A model generated the notes under the pieces. It ran no database searches, had not been told where the DNA came from, and saw only the letters and a list, made by a program, of their open reading frames with translations. Of a stretch of 34,231 nt of DNA, positions 8,334-16,128 are shown piece by piece; the stretch's first letter is position 1, and every line of letters starts with the position of its first letter. Source of the DNA: Lachnospiraceae bacterium (lineage in GTDB: Bacteria; Bacillota; Clostridia; Lachnospirales; Lachnospiraceae); contig JAKSPC010000023.1 in assembly GCA_024405155.1 (NCBI GenBank), forward strand, positions 1 through 34,231, in the 5' to 3' direction. A program made the position numbers and the translations under genes.

Positions 8334-9824
8334 ATGAAGATCCTGATCGGAAAGCTTGGTGCGGAAACCAATGATTTCGCAACTGAGATCTGTAACATGA
8401 AGCGTTATGCGCCGCTTGGCATCTGCCAGGGCGACCGGCTGATCCCCACCTACCGCGGCACCGCGGACTACCTTGGCGGCATGATCAAGGCCGGCGAAGA
8501 GGAAGGCGTGGAGATGTTCCCGTCCATCGGCATCCTGTGTGCCGTTCCCACGCTGGAAAAAGAATGCCTGGAGGAAGCTGTGGAAATGCTGCTTTCCTAC
8601 ATAAAGCCCTTAAAAGACGAGCTTGACGGCATCTGCTTAGGCATGCACGGCGCCGGCGCTGCCAGGGGCATTCCGGATATGGAGGCCTATACACTTAAGC
8701 GCGTGCGTGAAGTGGTGGGACCCGACATGCCTATCATGAGCTCCCTTGACCTGCACGGAAACATCAGCGAAGAAATGGTGTCTCTTTCCGACGGTCTTTT
8801 CGGCGTTAAGAATTATCCGCACATCGATGAATATGATGCCGGATACCTTGCCATGAAGACGCTCATCCGCACCATCCGCGGCGAAGTGAAGCCCCGGTTG
8901 GCGGTGAGAAGACTTCCGCTTCTGGTCATGCCGGCTATCGGCTGCACCTTTAAGAGCCCCATGATGGACATCCGCGATCACGTGGCAGCCTACGCGAAGG
9001 AGAACGGTCTCATCGACGCCACCTTCTTCCACGGATTTTCCTACACGAATGTTCCCTACGCCGGCTCCTCCCTGGTGGTCGTTTCCGAAAAGGACGCACA
9101 GAAACACGCCGACACGCTGGCAAAGTGGGTATGGGAAAGAAGAGCCGCACTGGTCCCCGAGTGCCTTACCTGCGCGGAGGCCCTGGACAGAGCCGAGGCG
9201 GAACTTGCAAAACCCGGTGACGGCTACGTGGTCATCAACGAGACTTCCGACAACCCCGGCGGCGGCACCCCCGGCGACGGCACGCATCTTTTACGGGAAT
9301 TCTTAAAGAGAAACGAGCCCGGCATGCTTTTCGGCAGCATCGTGGATCCCGAGTTTGCCTTTAAGGCACACGCAGCCGGCGTGGGCGGCACCGTTTCCGG
9401 ACTTCTGGGCGGAAAGAGCGATAACCTGCACGGCGAGCCTATCGAGATCAAAGACGCCGTGGTCCTTGCCCTTTCCAATGGCGAGGCGACCTACGTTTCT
9501 CCCATGCACCGCGGACTCCGCATGCATCTGGGAAAGACCGCCCGCGTCCGTGTAGGCAATGTGGAGATCGTGGTGAATGAAGTAAAGGGCATCCAGGGCA
9601 TGGACGACCGTCCGTACCTTGTAACCGGCGCCGACATCAACGAATACCGCATCGTAGGTTTAAAGTCCAGCATTCATTTCCGCGCCTGGTTCGACAGCCA
9701 CGCAAAGGCCATCGTCACCGCGGACCCGCCGGGGATCCACACGTCCAATATCGCGCAGCTGCCCTTTACGGACATCACCCGGCCTGCGTACCCCCTGGAT
9801 CCGGACACGAAGTTCGAAATCTGA
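8334..9824 (+). CDS. M81 family (MlrC-like) metallopeptidase
   Basis: A 496-residue protein matching the M81/MlrC family over its full length: the N-terminal G-A-E-T-N motif (E11), then DLHGN (D139, H141) and YPHIDEYDAG (H163). The D-x-H plus His 22 residues later reproduces the zinc-site spacing of MlrC. The C-terminal MlrC domain contains NETSDNPGGGTPGDGT. The start at 8334 follows GGAGGAAA; the frame extends upstream without a signal. MlrC cleaves a linearised microcystin peptide; gut homologues probably hydrolyse other small peptides or amides. It is divergent from the MFS/DUF2804 operon and ends in a strong terminator. Confidence 0.9.
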   Translation: MKILIGKLGAETNDFATEICNMKRYAPLGICQGDRLIPTYRGTADYLGGMIKAGEEEGVEMFPSIGILCAVPTLEKECLEEAVEMLLSYIKPLKDELDGICLGMHGAGAARGIPDMEAYTLKRVREVVGPDMPIMSSLDLHGNISEEMVSLSDGLFGVKNYPHIDEYDAGYLAMKTLIRTIRGEVKPRLAVRRLPLLVMPAIGCTFKSPMMDIRDHVAAYAKENGLIDATFFHGFSYTNVPYAGSSLVVVSEKDAQKHADTLAKWVWERRAALVPECLTCAEALDRAEAELAKPGDGYVVINETSDNPGGGTPGDGTHLLREFLKRNEPGMLFGSIVDPEFAFKAHAAGVGGTVSGLLGGKSDNLHGEPIEIKDAVVLALSNGEATYVSPMHRGLRMHLGKTARVRVGNVEIVVNEVKGIQGMDDRPYLVTGADINEYRIVGLKSSIHFRAWFDSHAKAIVTADPPGIHTSNIAQLPFTDITRPAYPLDPDTKFEI

Positions 9825-9853
9825 CATACTGCAATTTCATCTGTTCCCCGAAA

Positions 9854-9882
9854 GGCTGCCGCTTAGTGCGGCGGCCTTTTTT
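9854..9882 (+). terminator. Intrinsic terminator of the M81 gene
   Basis: A nine-pair GC stem (GGCTGCCGC / GCGGCGGCC with one G-U pair) with a 5-nt loop is followed by TTTTTT, 30 bp after the stop codon. Confidence 0.9.
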
Positions 9883-9936
9883 GACGGCGGCCTTTCTGTC
9901 CCGGCAGCATCTTTGCCGGCGTCATATTTCAGCGGA

Positions 9937-10230
9937 ATACATATAATAGGGGAGTTTTGTGCGAATTATATGTATGCGACAGCGGCCAGCAGGGGCTGAT
10001 ATACATATAATACGGGTGTTTTTGCCAAATTCTATGTATCAGACGACGTTCAGCCGGGGCTGACATACATATAATAGTGTATTTTCTGCCAGATTCTATG
10101 TATCCCGCACCGCCCGGCAGGGGCTTTTGTACATATAATAGGATCATTTTTATTGAATTATATGTATCCCATAGTATCTGGCAGAATCCATATACATATA
10201 ATAACGCTTTTTTTGCAGAAATATATGTAT
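9937..10230. repeat. Array of five 39-bp palindromes at 63-64 bp period
   Basis: Five units at 9937-9975, 10001-10039, 10065-10103, 10129-10167 and 10192-10230. Each is exactly 39 bp: left arm ATACATATAAT (first base G in unit 4), a 17-bp centre usually ending in TTTTGCC-A or similar, and right arm ATTATATGTAT (ATTCTATGTAT in units 2-3, AATATATGTAT in unit 5). Spacers of 24-25 bp share GGC-AGGGGCT in units 1-3 and TCTGGCA later. The starts are 64, 64, 64 and 63 bp apart, close to six helical turns. It lies between the M81 terminator and the GntR promoter. Function unknown; it is not CRISPR-like. Confidence 0.92.
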
Positions 10231-10266
10231 CCCGTTGCGTCTGGCAAAGACCGGTCGAAGTTTTTC

Positions 10267-10306
10267 TTGACTTTCTGTGATTACTGTGTATATATAGTAT
10301 ATACAG
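10267..10306 (+). promoter_or_regulatory. Promoter and dyad operator of the GntR/ABC operon
   Basis: A -35 TTGACT at 10267-10272 is followed by a TA-rich -10 (TATATA at 10291, or TATAGT at 10293). The -10 is embedded in an inverted repeat at 10284-10306 (CTGTGTATAT, short centre, ATATACAG). This matches the GTGTA...TACAC type of site bound by YtrA-subfamily GntR repressors, suggesting autorepression by the following gene. Confidence 0.75.
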
Positions 10307-10358
10307 TTTGAGAGAACGATGCCGGCCTCTGCGCCGGCTTACGGAAAGGAACATAGCT

Positions 10359-10736
10359 TTGACGATTCTTTTAAGCAGCAAAAACGGAGTCCCCATTTAT
10401 GACCAGATCTGCTCACAGATCCGGGATCAGATCATTGGCGGAAAATTAAAGGAAAACGAGATGCTTCCTTCCATCCGTGGCCTGGCGAAGGACCTGGGCA
10501 TCAGTTTCATTACCACGAAACGGGCCTACGAAGAGCTGGAGCGGGAGGGCTTCATCTACACGCTGCCGGCCAAGGGCTGCTACGTGGCGCCAAAGAATGT
10601 GGAACTGATCCGGGAGGAGAATTTAAAAAAGATCGAAAAGCACTTTTCGGAAGCCGCGAAGCTTGCCGCAGCCAACGGGATCTCCGGGGAGGAGCTCCTT
10701 AAGATGTTTACTCTTACCATGGAGGAAAATCTATGA
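10359..10736 (+). CDS. GntR-family regulator, YtrA subfamily
   Basis: A 125-residue protein with an N-terminal winged HTH (PIYDQICSQIRDQIIGG, LPSIRGLAKDLGIS, TTKRAYEELEREGFIYT, KGCYVAP) and only a short C-terminal helix pair, the length and layout of YtrA-type GntR repressors. No ATG fits. The TTG at 10359 is preceded by GGAAAGGA at 8 bp spacing and places the conserved ILLSSKNGVPIYDQI at the N-terminus. The stop overlaps the ABC ATPase start (ATGA). YtrA repressors typically control the ABC exporter encoded with them, often in response to cell-envelope antibiotics; the effector here is unknown. Confidence 0.9.
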   Translation: MTILLSSKNGVPIYDQICSQIRDQIIGGKLKENEMLPSIRGLAKDLGISFITTKRAYEELEREGFIYTLPAKGCYVAPKNVELIREENLKKIEKHFSEAAKLAAANGISGEELLKMFTLTMEENL

Positions 10737-11572
10737 ACGCACTGGAACTGAAAAACGTATGCAAAACATACCCCGGTTTTCGGCTGGATGATCTTACCCT
10801 TATGCTTCCGGAAGGATGCATCCTGGGACTCATCGGCGAAAACGGTGCCGGAAAAAGCACCACTATCCGGCTCATCTTAAACATGATCCGGAAGGACGGC
10901 GGAGACATTTCCGTGCTGGGAAAAGAGATCGTAAAAGATACTGACCTTCCGAAGGAAGACATCGGCGTTGTGCTGGACGAAGTGGGGATCCCGGAGTGCC
11001 TGACCGTTTCCCAGATCGAAAACGTGATGAAAAACGTTTTCAGAAACTGGGACAGCAACGAGTTTCACAGGATCACGGCAAAATTTTCCCTTCCCGACGG
11101 AAAACCTTTCAAAGACTTTTCCCGGGGCATGAAGATGAAGACCGGCATCGCCGTGGCGCTGAGTCACCACGCCAAGCTCCTCATCCTGGATGAGGCCACC
11201 GGCGGGCTGGACCCGGTGGCAAGAGACGAAGTGGTGGAGATGTTAAACGACTTTACCAGAGACGAGACCCATTCCATCCTGATCTCTTCCCACATCGTGA
11301 GCGATCTGGAAAAACTGTGCGACTACGTGGCTTTCCTGCACAAGGGAAAACTCATGCTATGCGAGGAAAAAGATGTCTTAAAAGACCGGTACGGTTCCGT
11401 GCGCATGACGGCGGAAGACGCGGACCGGCTGGACAGAAGCGCAGTGCTGTTCCGGAAGGATACCCCTTACGGCACGGAGCTCATCGTCAGACGGGACCTG
11501 GTTCCCGCGGATGCCGAAATCACGCCTGTCGGCATCGAGGAATTGTTTGTTGTCATGGCAAAGGAGAACTAA
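10733..11572 (+). CDS. ABC transporter ATP-binding protein (YtrB-like)
   Basis: A 279-residue ATPase. The Walker A (GENGAGKST), Q-loop region, signature (FSRGMKMK, a degenerate LSGGQ-type as usual in this subfamily), Walker B (LLILDEATGGLDP) and H-loop (ISSHIVSDLEKLC) are all present. It overlaps the GntR gene by 4 bp and runs directly into the permease gene, so the three form one operon. It energises the neighbouring six-helix permease, probably as an exporter. Confidence 0.95.
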   Translation: MNALELKNVCKTYPGFRLDDLTLMLPEGCILGLIGENGAGKSTTIRLILNMIRKDGGDISVLGKEIVKDTDLPKEDIGVVLDEVGIPECLTVSQIENVMKNVFRNWDSNEFHRITAKFSLPDGKPFKDFSRGMKMKTGIAVALSHHAKLLILDEATGGLDPVARDEVVEMLNDFTRDETHSILISSHIVSDLEKLCDYVAFLHKGKLMLCEEKDVLKDRYGSVRMTAEDADRLDRSAVLFRKDTPYGTELIVRRDLVPADAEITPVGIEELFVVMAKEN

Positions 11573-12229
11573 ATGAAAGGACTCATTATTAAAGATCTGT
11601 ATCAGATGGCAAAGTACTGCCGGTCGTATCTCATCATCCTGCTGGTATTCCTTACGGCATCGACCATGAACACCTCCCAGTGGTTCTTCCTGTTTTATCC
11701 CTGCCTTCTGTGCGGCATGATCCCCGTAACGCTTCTGGCCTACGACGAGCGGAGCCGCTGGGACCAGTATGCCCTTACGCTTCCCGTTTCCAGAAAAGAG
11801 ATCGTTACGGGAAAATACCTCATCGGCATCGGCACTATCCTTGTGACGCTCCTCATTTCCATGGCCATTTCCGCGCTTGGCATGGTAAAGGCGGGGTCAT
11901 TTTCCGTAAAGCACCTTATGTCTCTTGCCGGTACGATCTTCATGGCGGCCGCACTCACCTCTTCCATTACGCTTCCCTTCATGTTTAAGCTGGGCGTAGA
12001 GAAGGGACGGGTCATCTACTATGTGGTGATCGGCGCCATGACCGCCCTTGTTTTTCTTCTTTCCAACGTTATTCCTTCTGTACAGGAAGAGACGGCAGAG
12101 GCTGCAGCAAACGCGGCCTCGCTGGCTGCGAAAATTCCGGCCGTGATCCCGTTTCTCATCGGCATCGCCGCCATCGTCATCTCACGGATACTGTCTGTAA
12201 AATTCTACGAAAAAAGAGAGCTCCGGTGA
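11573..12229 (+). CDS. ABC-2 type transporter permease
   Basis: A 218-residue membrane protein starting immediately after the ATPase stop (TAA then ATG). It has about six hydrophobic segments (for example LIILLVFLTA, FFLFYPCLLCGMIPVTL, VIPFLIGIAAIVIS). The cytosolic motif YDERSRWDQYALTLPVSR is characteristic of YtrC-like/ABC2_membrane_2 permeases. The substrate is unknown. The last codons overlap a hairpin that serves as a terminator for the convergent gene. Confidence 0.9.
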   Translation: MKGLIIKDLYQMAKYCRSYLIILLVFLTASTMNTSQWFFLFYPCLLCGMIPVTLLAYDERSRWDQYALTLPVSRKEIVTGKYLIGIGTILVTLLISMAISALGMVKAGSFSVKHLMSLAGTIFMAAALTSSITLPFMFKLGVEKGRVIYYVVIGAMTALVFLLSNVIPSVQEETAEAAANAASLAAKIPAVIPFLIGIAAIVISRILSVKFYEKRELR

Positions 12230-12234
12230 GCTCT
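12211..12234 (-). terminator. Intrinsic terminator for the leftward zinc-ribbon/MATE unit
   Basis: Read leftward, AGAGCTC-ACCG-GAGCTCT is followed by CTTTTTT. It lies about 80 bp beyond the stop of the 12317-12937 gene, inside the last codons of the convergent ABC permease. Confidence 0.75.
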
Positions 12235-12316
12235 GCTGTAGGAGCCGCCGTCCACGGCTGCCCTGGTGGGAAGATATCCGCCCAGGCCGTTTGAAAGCTG
12301 GATGACGAACACCTGC

Positions 12317-12937
12317 TCAGCCTTCCTTCGGCTGTGTTACGTGCCACACCCGTTCATGCAGTTCCTTGATGGCGGTACCGCAGAAAGCACATTGCTTGTG
12401 GCCCAGATTGGTCACCGGAGCGCCGCAGTTGGGACAGTTGAGGGAAAGTCCCATCTTGGCGGGATCGTATTTCATGGCGTCCTGCACGTAGATGACCGGC
12501 GTGACGAACCGGGTCTCTTTGTGCTTTCCGTCTTTGTCGTAAGAAGCCGAGGTCTGGGTCTCGATGCGGCAGAGCCCTTCCTTGTTGTCGTACCGGGAGA
12601 TCACCGTGCGGTGAACGGCATCCGGGTCCGCGCCCAGTTCTTTTGCAATGTATTCCTTTACTTTGTCCTGCACCTTGAGTCGGAACTGCTCCCAGTTGAA
12701 ATTCGGAAAATCCTTTTCGATCAGCGGCAGCAGAAGATCCGTCATGGAGGAAACGCTCCTCTCTTCCGACAGGAACTTATCTTTTGCTTCCGCCATGCCC
12801 TGAAAGATGTTGGGAGTGCCGAATTCCCGCTCGCTCAATTCCCTGGCCTTGTTCCGGATGCGGAAATAGAGGGTGAGGATCACCACGATCAGGGCGATGA
12901 GGACCACGATGAGAAGAATGCGGAGGATGTTACTCAT
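12317..12937 (-). CDS. Membrane-anchored zinc-ribbon protein
   Basis: A 206-residue protein. One N-terminal membrane helix (ILLIVVLIALIVVILTLYF) is followed by a soluble alpha/beta region of about 125 residues reminiscent of Tim44-like domains. A C-terminal zinc ribbon follows (CPNCGAPV, then CAFCGTAI). It overlaps the upstream MATE gene by 8 bp, so both are translated from one mRNA. The role is unknown; the ribbon may mediate a protein contact at the membrane. Confidence 0.8.
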   Translation of the reverse strand: MSNILRILLIVVLIALIVVILTLYFRIRNKARELSEREFGTPNIFQGMAEAKDKFLSEERSVSSMTDLLLPLIEKDFPNFNWEQFRLKVQDKVKEYIAKELGADPDAVHRTVISRYDNKEGLCRIETQTSASYDKDGKHKETRFVTPVIYVQDAMKYDPAKMGLSLNCPNCGAPVTNLGHKQCAFCGTAIKELHERVWHVTQPKEG

Positions 12938-14288
12938 GAGGCAGTTCTCCTTTCTTTTTCAGAACATACAGACAGCACAGTTCAAACAGACACATGAAAG
13001 TCCAGCCGGCCATGCAGGCAAAAGCCTCTCCCACCACACCGATCTTCGGTGCCAGAACGGTGGTAAGGATGGCGCGGATGGTGATCTGGAACGCGCTTGC
13101 CAGAAATACGATGGTCAGTTTCCCGATCCCCCGGGACCATCCCTGCAGAGCATTGTTGGTGCAGCCGATGACCAGGGAGACCAGTTTTACGTTAAGGCAC
13201 AGGATGGCCATGTCGATCATCACCTGGGACCCGTCAGGACACAAAAGACGCACCGCCGGACGCCTTACCAGAAGAGACATGACGGCAGCAACGGGGAAGT
13301 AGCAAAGCTCCACGGCAAGACCTTTTTTAAAGGTCTCGTTCACACGGGCGAATTTTTCGGCACCCAGGTTCTGGGCGGTACAGGTGGTGATGCCGTTGGC
13401 GATGCTGGTGGCCGGGATGAAGAAAAAGTCGTCCACCCGGGACGCGGCGTTAAAAGCACCCACGGCAACCACACCCAGAGAGTTGATGGCGGACTGGACG
13501 AAAAGTTTGCCCAGGGGGATCACCGTCTGCTGCATGGCCACCAGAGCGCCGCTTGCCACGGTCTCTTTCAGAAGACCGGTATCCGCCGCGAATTCGTTTC
13601 GCTTGAGGCTAAGCTCCGGAATGCGCCGGTAGATCCACACCATGCAGAGCACCACGGAGATCGCCTGGGAAAGAACGGTGGCAAGGCCCGCCCCGAAAAC
13701 GCCCAGAGAAAATACGCCGATAAACAAAGGATCCAGAAGCACGTTGAGCCCGCAGGCAATGCCCAGAAACAGCACCGGGCTCCGGGAATCGCCGATGGAG
13801 CGCATGGCATAGGAAAGGATATTGTACAGGAAGGTAAACAGAAACCCGAAAAGCACGGTACGCAGGTACGTGACCGCCATGTTAAGGGACTCCTTCGGAG
13901 TATTTATCCACAAAAGGATGTTCCGGGAAAGAAAGATACCAACAAGGAACACCAGAAGCGATACGCCCGTGGAAAAGATCAGCGTGGTGGAAAACTCCCG
14001 TTTCAGTCTCCCGTACTCTCTGGCGCCGAACAGGCGGCTCATGATGATGCCCGCCCCTATGCCGATGCCGGAAGTGCCCATGACCATGAGGGTCATGACG
14101 GGATTGGAGGTGGAAACGGCCGCCAGTGCTTCCGCTCCCAGTAATTTCCCTACCACAACAGAGTCCACCAGATTGTAGGTCAGCTGGATGTAGTTTCCCA
14201 GGATCATGGGAATGGCCATGGCCAGGATGTGGCGCACGATGCTGCCCTCGGTCATGTCGGTATGGGTGGAAGTTCTTTTTTCTGCCAT
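12930..14288 (-). CDS. MATE-family efflux transporter
   Basis: A 452-residue polytopic protein with about twelve helices and a two-fold repeat typical of MATE pumps. The N-terminus (MTEGSIVRHILAMAIPMILG, NLVDSVVVGKLLGAEALAAV) is diagnostic, and the second half restarts at GALVAMQQTVIPLG. It probably exports drugs or cationic metabolites using an ion gradient. A leftward extended -10 (TGC-TATAAT, 14308-14313) lies just upstream of the start. The distal zinc-ribbon gene overlaps its 3' end. Confidence 0.93.
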   Translation of the reverse strand: MAEKRTSTHTDMTEGSIVRHILAMAIPMILGNYIQLTYNLVDSVVVGKLLGAEALAAVSTSNPVMTLMVMGTSGIGIGAGIIMSRLFGAREYGRLKREFSTTLIFSTGVSLLVFLVGIFLSRNILLWINTPKESLNMAVTYLRTVLFGFLFTFLYNILSYAMRSIGDSRSPVLFLGIACGLNVLLDPLFIGVFSLGVFGAGLATVLSQAISVVLCMVWIYRRIPELSLKRNEFAADTGLLKETVASGALVAMQQTVIPLGKLFVQSAINSLGVVAVGAFNAASRVDDFFFIPATSIANGITTCTAQNLGAEKFARVNETFKKGLAVELCYFPVAAVMSLLVRRPAVRLLCPDGSQVMIDMAILCLNVKLVSLVIGCTNNALQGWSRGIGKLTIVFLASAFQITIRAILTTVLAPKIGVVGEAFACMAGWTFMCLFELCCLYVLKKKGELPHE

Positions 14289-14307
14289 TTGCGTTTTCCT
14301 TGCCGTG

Positions 14308-14316
14308 ATTATAGCA
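14308..14316 (-). promoter_or_regulatory. Extended -10 promoter of the MATE gene
   Basis: Leftward TGC-TATAAT (TG-n extended -10) lies about 20 bp before the MATE start codon. No good -35 is visible. Confidence 0.45.
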
Positions 14317-14433
14317 TAACTGCAGAAAAAATACTGTGCAAATCTGCGGTTTTGGAGTATGATGAACGTGTATTTCGTGTGCCCGCCGGCTTAAGCTCAG
14401 GGTGCGCATCGTTTAAGAAAAGAGGATGATTCT

Positions 14434-15978
14434 ATGGCAAAAGTAAAGATCGGTTGGGCTGAAGTCAGCCTTACCCCCGATAAGAAGATCTCTCTGGCAG
14501 GTCAGTTTGCAGAGAGAATTTCCCAGTATGTGGAAAAGCCCCTTACCGCTACCGCTATGGCAGTAGAGTGCGGCGGCGACCAGATGGTAATGGTCTCCTG
14601 TGACCTGGTGAGCCTGCAGTACACCTGGATGCTCAAGGTCCGTGAGCTCCTGAAGGACAACAAGGAAGGTCTGGATCCCGAAAAGGTCATGGCATGTGCC
14701 ATCCATACCCACACCGGTTACCGTCCCGGCGGAAAAGGACGCACCGCAGCTTACGCAAGAGAAGGTTTCAGAACGGACAGAGAAGTTCTGGAGCAGTATT
14801 TAAGACCCGGCCAGAAGTATGTGGAAGCTGCCGATACCACCGCTCCCGACATCATGACCATGCAGGAAGGCTTCGACCTTTCCACCAGCAGGGTAGCCGA
14901 GGTCGCTCTGGCAGCATGGAAGAACCGTAAAGAGGCTTCCTTCGCCAACGCATTTGACAGAGCCTGCGTCGGCATGGGCCGTCGTGTGGATTACACCGAC
15001 AACACCGCTCAGATGTGGGGCAACGCCAATACCGCAGTATTCACTGAGGTAGAAGGCGGCAACGATTCCGGCGTGGAGCTGATGTACTGCTTCGACGCAG
15101 CCGACAAGCTTACCGGCGTTGTGGTAAACCTTGCCTGCCCGGCACAGTGCGTACAGCACAGACTGTTCGTATCTCCCGATTTCTGGGGCGAGGCAAAGAA
15201 ACTCATCCGTGAGCGTTTCGGCGAGGACATCTTCGTACTTCCGCTCTGCAGCCCCGCAGGTGACCAGTGCCCCGTTGACCTGGTAAGATGGGTAAATCCC
15301 GATACCGACGTACACGATCCCAACCTGATCCGTCACAATCCTCCCGTCCGCAAGGCAGATCCCTCCATGTTCGATCTGGAAGGCATGAGAAAGGCCGGCA
15401 AGAGAGTTGCCAACGCCGTACGTGACGCATGGGAAGACGGTGTAGGCGAGCATCAGTCCGACATCAAATTCGAGCATCACATCCACAACATGCAGCTGCC
15501 TCTTCGCCGCGCTACTCTTACCGAGTACAACAGGGCTGTGAAGGCTGTAAAGGATTTCGTGCGCGAGACCGAAAGAGACGTTGACTTCAACGATCTGGCA
15601 AACCTTCAGCAGTACCTTGGCATCATCCGCCGTTTCGACCTTCAGGAAAGAGTTGAGACCCTGGATACCGAAGTACACGTGATCCGCATGGGTTCCGTGG
15701 CATTCGCCACCGATCCCTTCGAGCTGTTCCTGGACTACGCAAACCAGATCAAGGCACGTCAGCTCTGCGAGCAGACCTTCCTTGTACAGCTGTGCTGTGC
15801 TTCCGAAGGCTACCTTCCCACCGAGAAGGCAGAGGGCCACGGCCACTACAGCGCATTCATCCCGTCAGGCTACACCGGACATGCCGGCGGCGACCAGCTG
15901 GTGCGTGAGACCTTAAAGGACATCAACAGCATGTTCGAAGGCGACTACAAGGTATATACCTACGCCGACGAGAAGTAA
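14434..15978 (+). CDS. Neutral/alkaline ceramidase-like hydrolase
   Basis: A 514-residue protein matching the N-terminal domain of neutral/alkaline non-lysosomal ceramidases: KIGWAEVSLTPD at the start, then VMVSCDLVSL, then the metal-binding HTHTGYRPGG, then a NLACPAQCVQ segment and a C-terminal EGYLPTEKAEG. There is no signal peptide, so unlike secreted ceramidases it is probably cytosolic. It lacks most of the C-terminal immunoglobulin-like domain seen in larger family members. The substrate may be another N-acyl amide. GAGGAT precedes the start. Codon use is strongly biased (few rare codons), suggesting good expression. It is monocistronic and ends in a long terminator. Confidence 0.85.
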   Translation: MAKVKIGWAEVSLTPDKKISLAGQFAERISQYVEKPLTATAMAVECGGDQMVMVSCDLVSLQYTWMLKVRELLKDNKEGLDPEKVMACAIHTHTGYRPGGKGRTAAYAREGFRTDREVLEQYLRPGQKYVEAADTTAPDIMTMQEGFDLSTSRVAEVALAAWKNRKEASFANAFDRACVGMGRRVDYTDNTAQMWGNANTAVFTEVEGGNDSGVELMYCFDAADKLTGVVVNLACPAQCVQHRLFVSPDFWGEAKKLIRERFGEDIFVLPLCSPAGDQCPVDLVRWVNPDTDVHDPNLIRHNPPVRKADPSMFDLEGMRKAGKRVANAVRDAWEDGVGEHQSDIKFEHHIHNMQLPLRRATLTEYNRAVKAVKDFVRETERDVDFNDLANLQQYLGIIRRFDLQERVETLDTEVHVIRMGSVAFATDPFELFLDYANQIKARQLCEQTFLVQLCCASEGYLPTEKAEGHGHYSAFIPSGYTGHAGGDQLVRETLKDINSMFEGDYKVYTYADEK

Positions 15979-15991
15979 CTGCTGAATACAC

Positions 15992-16087
15992 AAAACGCGG
16001 GTGGTACCCTGCGCATTGCCTGTCCGAGAGCGCGGCGCTTCGCAAGCGCCTCGGAGCAGGCAATGTCGCAATCCACCCGCGTTTTTT
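15992..16087 (+). terminator. Long three-tier hairpin with U-tract (probably bidirectional)
   Basis: The outer stem AACGCGGGTGG / CCACCCGCGTT (15994-16004 / 16073-16083), a middle stem GCATTGCCTG / CAGGCAATG and an inner stem around GGCGCTT-CGC-AAGCGCC form one nested structure. TTTTTT follows on the plus strand and GTTTTG on the other. It lies between the ceramidase-like gene and the convergent lipoprotein gene, so a shared terminator is the simplest reading. The 5' arm contains GGGTGGTACC, resembling the T-box antiterminator core. Confidence 0.8.
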
Positions 16088-16128
16088 CTATTCCCGCAAG
16101 GAGCGATCCACTTGAGGGGTATTTTTAT

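Noticed and set aside
9937-10230. CRISPR array
   Set aside because: The repeated units are themselves palindromic with variable centres, the spacers share sequence, and no cas genes are present.
9929-10396. 155-residue leftward open frame through the palindrome array
   Set aside because: The repeat period (64 bp) is not a multiple of three, so each repeat is read in a new frame. There is no ribosome site, and the frame crosses the GntR promoter and gene start. The openness follows from the repeat composition.
12873-14144. 423-residue rightward open frame
   Set aside because: Antisense to the MATE gene, with Gly/His-rich unstructured composition and no ribosome site.
15992-16087. Functional T-box riboswitch
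   Set aside because: Only the GGGTGGTACC core is present. There is no stem I/specifier region and no downstream gene on that strand; the neighbour is convergent. A terminator explains it better.
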